Origin: CAYZTY01 sp964444665
Lineage (GTDB): Bacteria > Planctomycetota > Phycisphaerae > Sedimentisphaerales > CAYZTY01
Assembly (NCBI GenBank): GCA_964444665.1
Contig: CAYUIE010000002.1
Location: 281,914 to 345,913 of the forward strand
Direction: 5' to 3'
Length of the DNA: 64,000 nt
The stretch's first letter is position 1. Each line of letters starts with the position of its first letter. Under the pieces are notes generated by a model. The model made no database searches, was not told where the DNA came from, and saw only the letters and a list, made by a program, of their open reading frames with translations. The position numbers and the translations under genes are program-made. Positions 61,658 through 64,000 of the stretch are shown piece after piece.

Positions 61658-62602
61658 ATGGCGGTAAGGATTCCGAGAGTTGTTGTCGTAGGCGCAACTT
61701 ATGTGGATATGACGGTCCGGTGCGGCAGAATTCCCGAGGCCGGCCAGACCGTTATAGGCTCAGGATTTTCGTGTACAGCTACAGGGGCAGGGCTCAACCA
61801 GGCTATCCAGGCGGCTCTTTGTGGCTGTCAGGTTCACCTTGTAAGCAAGGTCTGCAGCGACATCTTCGGCCAGGTTGTGAAGGAAAACCTGGCTTCCTTT
61901 GGTGTTAATACCGAGCTGCTATACACCGCACAGGCCAAGAATACGGGTGTAATCGTTACTCTGGTCAATTCCGAGGGAGAAAACGGCTCTTGCATCTCCG
62001 AGGGTGCCAATCGGGCGCTTATGCCACAGGATATAGGATGTGATGCTGTAGAGCAAGCTGTTTCAACCGCCGATGTCGTGCTGATTCATGGCCAACTGCC
62101 TTCTGATGCGGTTAGTGCCGCCATCAAAATGGCAAATATACACCGCAAAAAGGTTATTCTCGACCCCGGAGACGTCGTCCTTACCGCCGAGGTACCTATT
62201 GATTTCTTTTCCGTTAATATTCTGATACCTGATCTTCGTGAGGCTGCTGAGATTGCAGATGTCGGTGCTGAAAATATCCACGAAGCGAAAATGATTGGCT
62301 CCGACCTTGTAGCTCGTGGAATTGAGTGCGTCGTGGTGAAAATGGGCAGGAGAGGTTGCCTTGTGATTAACAGAAAAGGTGGAGAGCATATCCCTGCCTT
62401 TTCTATTGATTTAGTTGACCAGACCTGTTCCGGTGATGCCTTTGCAGGAGCATTGGCTGCTTCGGTTGCAGTAGGCGATAATATAGAGGGGGCCGTTAAA
62501 TTTGCTTCTGCTGCAGGAGCTTTGGCATGCTCCCGATTCGGTGCCCAGGATTCGCTGCCGAAAAAGGAAGAAATCATTGAGCTGCTTCAGCAGTCAGACT
62601 GA
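61658..62602 (+). CDS. PfkB-family carbohydrate kinase (ribokinase-like)
   Basis: The ATG at 61658, with GAGG upstream, gives 314 residues; a TTG at 61631 is in frame but lies at the predicted RNA start. Motifs are VVVVGATYVDMTV, GRIPEAGQTVIG, TGAGLNQAIQAALCG and the ATP/anion-hole motif DQTCSGDAFAGALA. The last has Ser for the usual Ala of GAGD, though the catalytic Asp is kept. It would phosphorylate a sugar or nucleoside. It is followed by a channel gene after 15 bases. Confidence 0.87.
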   Translation: MAVRIPRVVVVGATYVDMTVRCGRIPEAGQTVIGSGFSCTATGAGLNQAIQAALCGCQVHLVSKVCSDIFGQVVKENLASFGVNTELLYTAQAKNTGVIVTLVNSEGENGSCISEGANRALMPQDIGCDAVEQAVSTADVVLIHGQLPSDAVSAAIKMANIHRKKVILDPGDVVLTAEVPIDFFSVNILIPDLREAAEIADVGAENIHEAKMIGSDLVARGIECVVVKMGRRGCLVINRKGGEHIPAFSIDLVDQTCSGDAFAGALAASVAVGDNIEGAVKFASAAGALACSRFGAQDSLPKKEEIIELLQQSD

Positions 62603-62617
62603 TGTAAGGCTTGGAAA

Positions 62618-63775
62618 TTGGTCTTTCAAAGAGAAAATCAACGTGTATCGGCAGGCGATATTCTCCAGGCCGTTGCCAATGGAGATGATATTAAACTGTA
62701 CCGTTGTTCTGTCTCTGGTCAGCTTGATATTAACCGACTCTTCGAAAAACGCGAAAACTTTGACACCGGCAATATGGTAATCAGAGAAAGCGACGGCCAA
62801 ACTGTGATAAACCTTTCACAGTCAATGGTTTTTCACTCGTGTACGTTTGAAGAAAACCTCGTCTTTTCCTCGCCCTGGTCGGACCCGGATAGGCTTGTTG
62901 TGGTTTTCAGGCAGGATGTCAGTTTTAACTCGTCGGTCTTTAGCGGCCAGTGCCTTTTCAACGGCGCGTGCTTTCATGGACTTGCCGGATTTGACGGCTG
63001 CCGTTTTGAGATGGTTGTATCTTTTAGGAATGCCGCCTTTCAATCAAACGCTATGTTTCGGACTACTGTATTTAACGGGTATGGTCTGCTGAGTGATGCG
63101 GTTTTCTTCAAGGATGCGCGCTTCACCAATACCTATTTCGCCAAGAGTGCTAACTTTGCAAACGTAAAGTTCAAAAGCAGAACCGATTTTGCGGGCGTAT
63201 ACTCCACGAGCGGGGCCGTGCCTATTTTTGAATCCGTCGGCTTTGCCCGACACAGCTTCGGTGACGGCGAAAACTTCTGGCGATTCATTAAACAGGCCGC
63301 TCAGGAGGCCGGTCACTACCAGTTGGCAGGCGAAAGCTTTTATAATGAAAGATGCGCTCATCTCTGGAAAAAATTTCGCGGTGTTAGTTATGATTCCGCC
63401 TCGGCGCTGAAAAAAACGGCCCGATTCATCCTGGGGATGCGCCTTTTGCCGGAGATCGTTTTCGGAAAGTTGCTCTTCGGCTACGGTGAAAGACCCATCA
63501 GAGTCTTATTTGCCAGCCTGTTGGTTATCTTTTTCTGTGCGATTATTTATATGAATTCAGGCGGTATCACTTATAGAGGTGAGATTTTTACAGATGCTAC
63601 ATTCATGGATGGGCTGTACTTTAGCACCGTTACTTTTACGACCCTTGGATTTGGAGATTTACATCCCGCTAAAAACCATTTCATCCGCTATGTGGCGATG
63701 GGTGAAGCACTCAGCGGCGTGGCACTGATGTCTCTGTTCATCGTTTGCTTGGCCAAGCGATATTCGAGAGGCTAA
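62618..63775 (+). CDS. Pentapeptide-repeat two-helix ion channel
   Basis: The 385-residue protein starts at a TTG. It has about 150 residues of pentapeptide repeats (NSSVFSGQCLFNGACFHGLA, AxF-type units up to KFKSRTDF). A helical linker follows, then two membrane helices (IRVLFASLLVIFFCAIIYM and AMGEALSGVALMSLFIVCLA) flanking the pore loop STVTFTTLGFGDLHP. TLGFGD matches the K+-selectivity filter (T-x-G-F/Y-G-D). It is thus a KcsA-like pore fused to a beta-helix, possibly a ligand- or DNA-shaped regulatory domain. It is probably cotranscribed with the PfkB kinase. Confidence 0.87.
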   Translation: MVFQRENQRVSAGDILQAVANGDDIKLYRCSVSGQLDINRLFEKRENFDTGNMVIRESDGQTVINLSQSMVFHSCTFEENLVFSSPWSDPDRLVVVFRQDVSFNSSVFSGQCLFNGACFHGLAGFDGCRFEMVVSFRNAAFQSNAMFRTTVFNGYGLLSDAVFFKDARFTNTYFAKSANFANVKFKSRTDFAGVYSTSGAVPIFESVGFARHSFGDGENFWRFIKQAAQEAGHYQLAGESFYNERCAHLWKKFRGVSYDSASALKKTARFILGMRLLPEIVFGKLLFGYGERPIRVLFASLLVIFFCAIIYMNSGGITYRGEIFTDATFMDGLYFSTVTFTTLGFGDLHPAKNHFIRYVAMGEALSGVALMSLFIVCLAKRYSRG

Positions 63776-63800
63776 TTACTTGATACATACTTCGTAAAAT

Positions 63801-63845
63801 CACGCCCGGCAGGACTCGAACCTGCGACCTACGGGTTATGAGCCG
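63801..63845 (-). repeat. 3'-half of a CAT-anticodon tRNA, likely att site of a second element
   Basis: On the minus strand the anticodon loop CTCATAA, the 3' anticodon-stem strand CCCGT, the T-arm GCAGG-TTCGAGT-CCTGC and the acceptor 3' strand CGGGCGT are intact. Everything 5' of the anticodon loop is unrelated. Read forward, this stretch encodes GRTRTCDLRVMSR followed shortly by a stop. It is not a working tRNA. By analogy with the tRNA-Glu element, it marks the left end of another insertion that continues past 64000 toward an intact tRNA. Confidence 0.7.
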
Positions 63846-63848
63846 GTT

Positions 63849-64000
63849 TCAATAAATAGCTATATGTTCTTATTTCAATTGCAGTTATTAAGATACAACA
63901 ATTTTGCAAAGTGGCAAATCGCGGCAAATTGAGACATACCGGCAAGCCTAGTAGTCTGTCACATCTAAATTACTGGGTATAGTTTTTTCAATTTTACACG
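63849..64000. mobile_element. Start of a probable second integrated element (runs off right edge)
   Basis: Sequence after the orphan tRNA half is AT-rich with no gene. GGCAAAT occurs twice with a 10-bp step (63913 and 63923), like the tandem repeats inside attL of the first element. No integrase is visible in the window. Confidence 0.35.

Noticed and set aside
1..64000. CRISPR array or rRNA operon
   Set aside because: No regularly spaced 25-40-base repeats and no rRNA core sequences were seen. The only tandem repeats are within the beta-helix coding region.

Overview
The window looks like a chromosomal segment of an uncultured planctomycete, most likely class Phycisphaerae (Sedimentisphaerales-like). 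This is inferred from family content, not from a marker gene. The clues are an H-X9-DG pseudopilin, secreted beta-helix proteins with dockerin-like Ca-binding ends, a full V/A-type ATPase operon, a histone H1-like mini-protein, and tyrosine-integrase tails that read through tRNA genes.

Layout. 1-2815: secreted surface proteins, one behind a long hairpin-rich leader. 3229-8247: a membrane protein with a promoter set for leaderless mRNA, tRNA-Asn, and a kinase / metallophosphoesterase / glycosyltransferase operon. 8292-11367: a diguanylate cyclase and a membrane TPR-like protein. 11448-21313: a nine-gene V/A-ATPase operon headed by malate dehydrogenase; its rotor subunit carries all recognised Na+-site residues. 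21581-27013: an alpha/alpha-barrel protein, a PAC2 protein, an MBOAT/SGNH polysaccharide O-acetylation pair and a zinc-ribbon membrane protein. 27054-32625: HAD phosphatase, acyl-CoA dehydrogenase, EtfA/EtfB and an FAH-family hydrolase. 32809-36459: a tail-anchored coiled-coil protein, then a cobalamin riboswitch with an intrinsic terminator in front of a DUF4465/dockerin surface protein and a pseudopilin. 36567-41920: ComF, MurJ, a secreted TPR protein and a 57-residue ferredoxin.

42016-51032 is an integrated element of about 9 kb. It starts at the 3' end of tRNA-Glu and ends at a 23-bp copy of that tRNA end. It carries the C-terminus of a tyrosine integrase, two truncated restriction genes, a truncated GIY-YIG gene, a 1,816-residue beta-helix protein and small phage-like genes. 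The most striking point is that a start-less integrase-type tail lies at the far (attR) end, in the same frame across the 23-bp core as the integrase fragment at attL. In the circular form the attachment site would therefore sit inside the integrase gene, and integration would separate the tail, as in archaeal SSV-type integrases. A tRNA 3'-half at 63801-63845 suggests a second tRNA-targeted element begins at the right edge.

51100-63775: a FabZ-like dehydratase, histone-like protein, flavodoxin, lipoprotein, HAD phosphatase and LysR regulator, divergent from gdhA with a 23-codon leader ORF; then a Cys-rich protein, family-4 uracil-DNA glycosylase, a membrane protein, purM-purF, a PfkB kinase and a pentapeptide-repeat ion channel.

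All calls come from reading the sequence and remembered family motifs; no database search was made.
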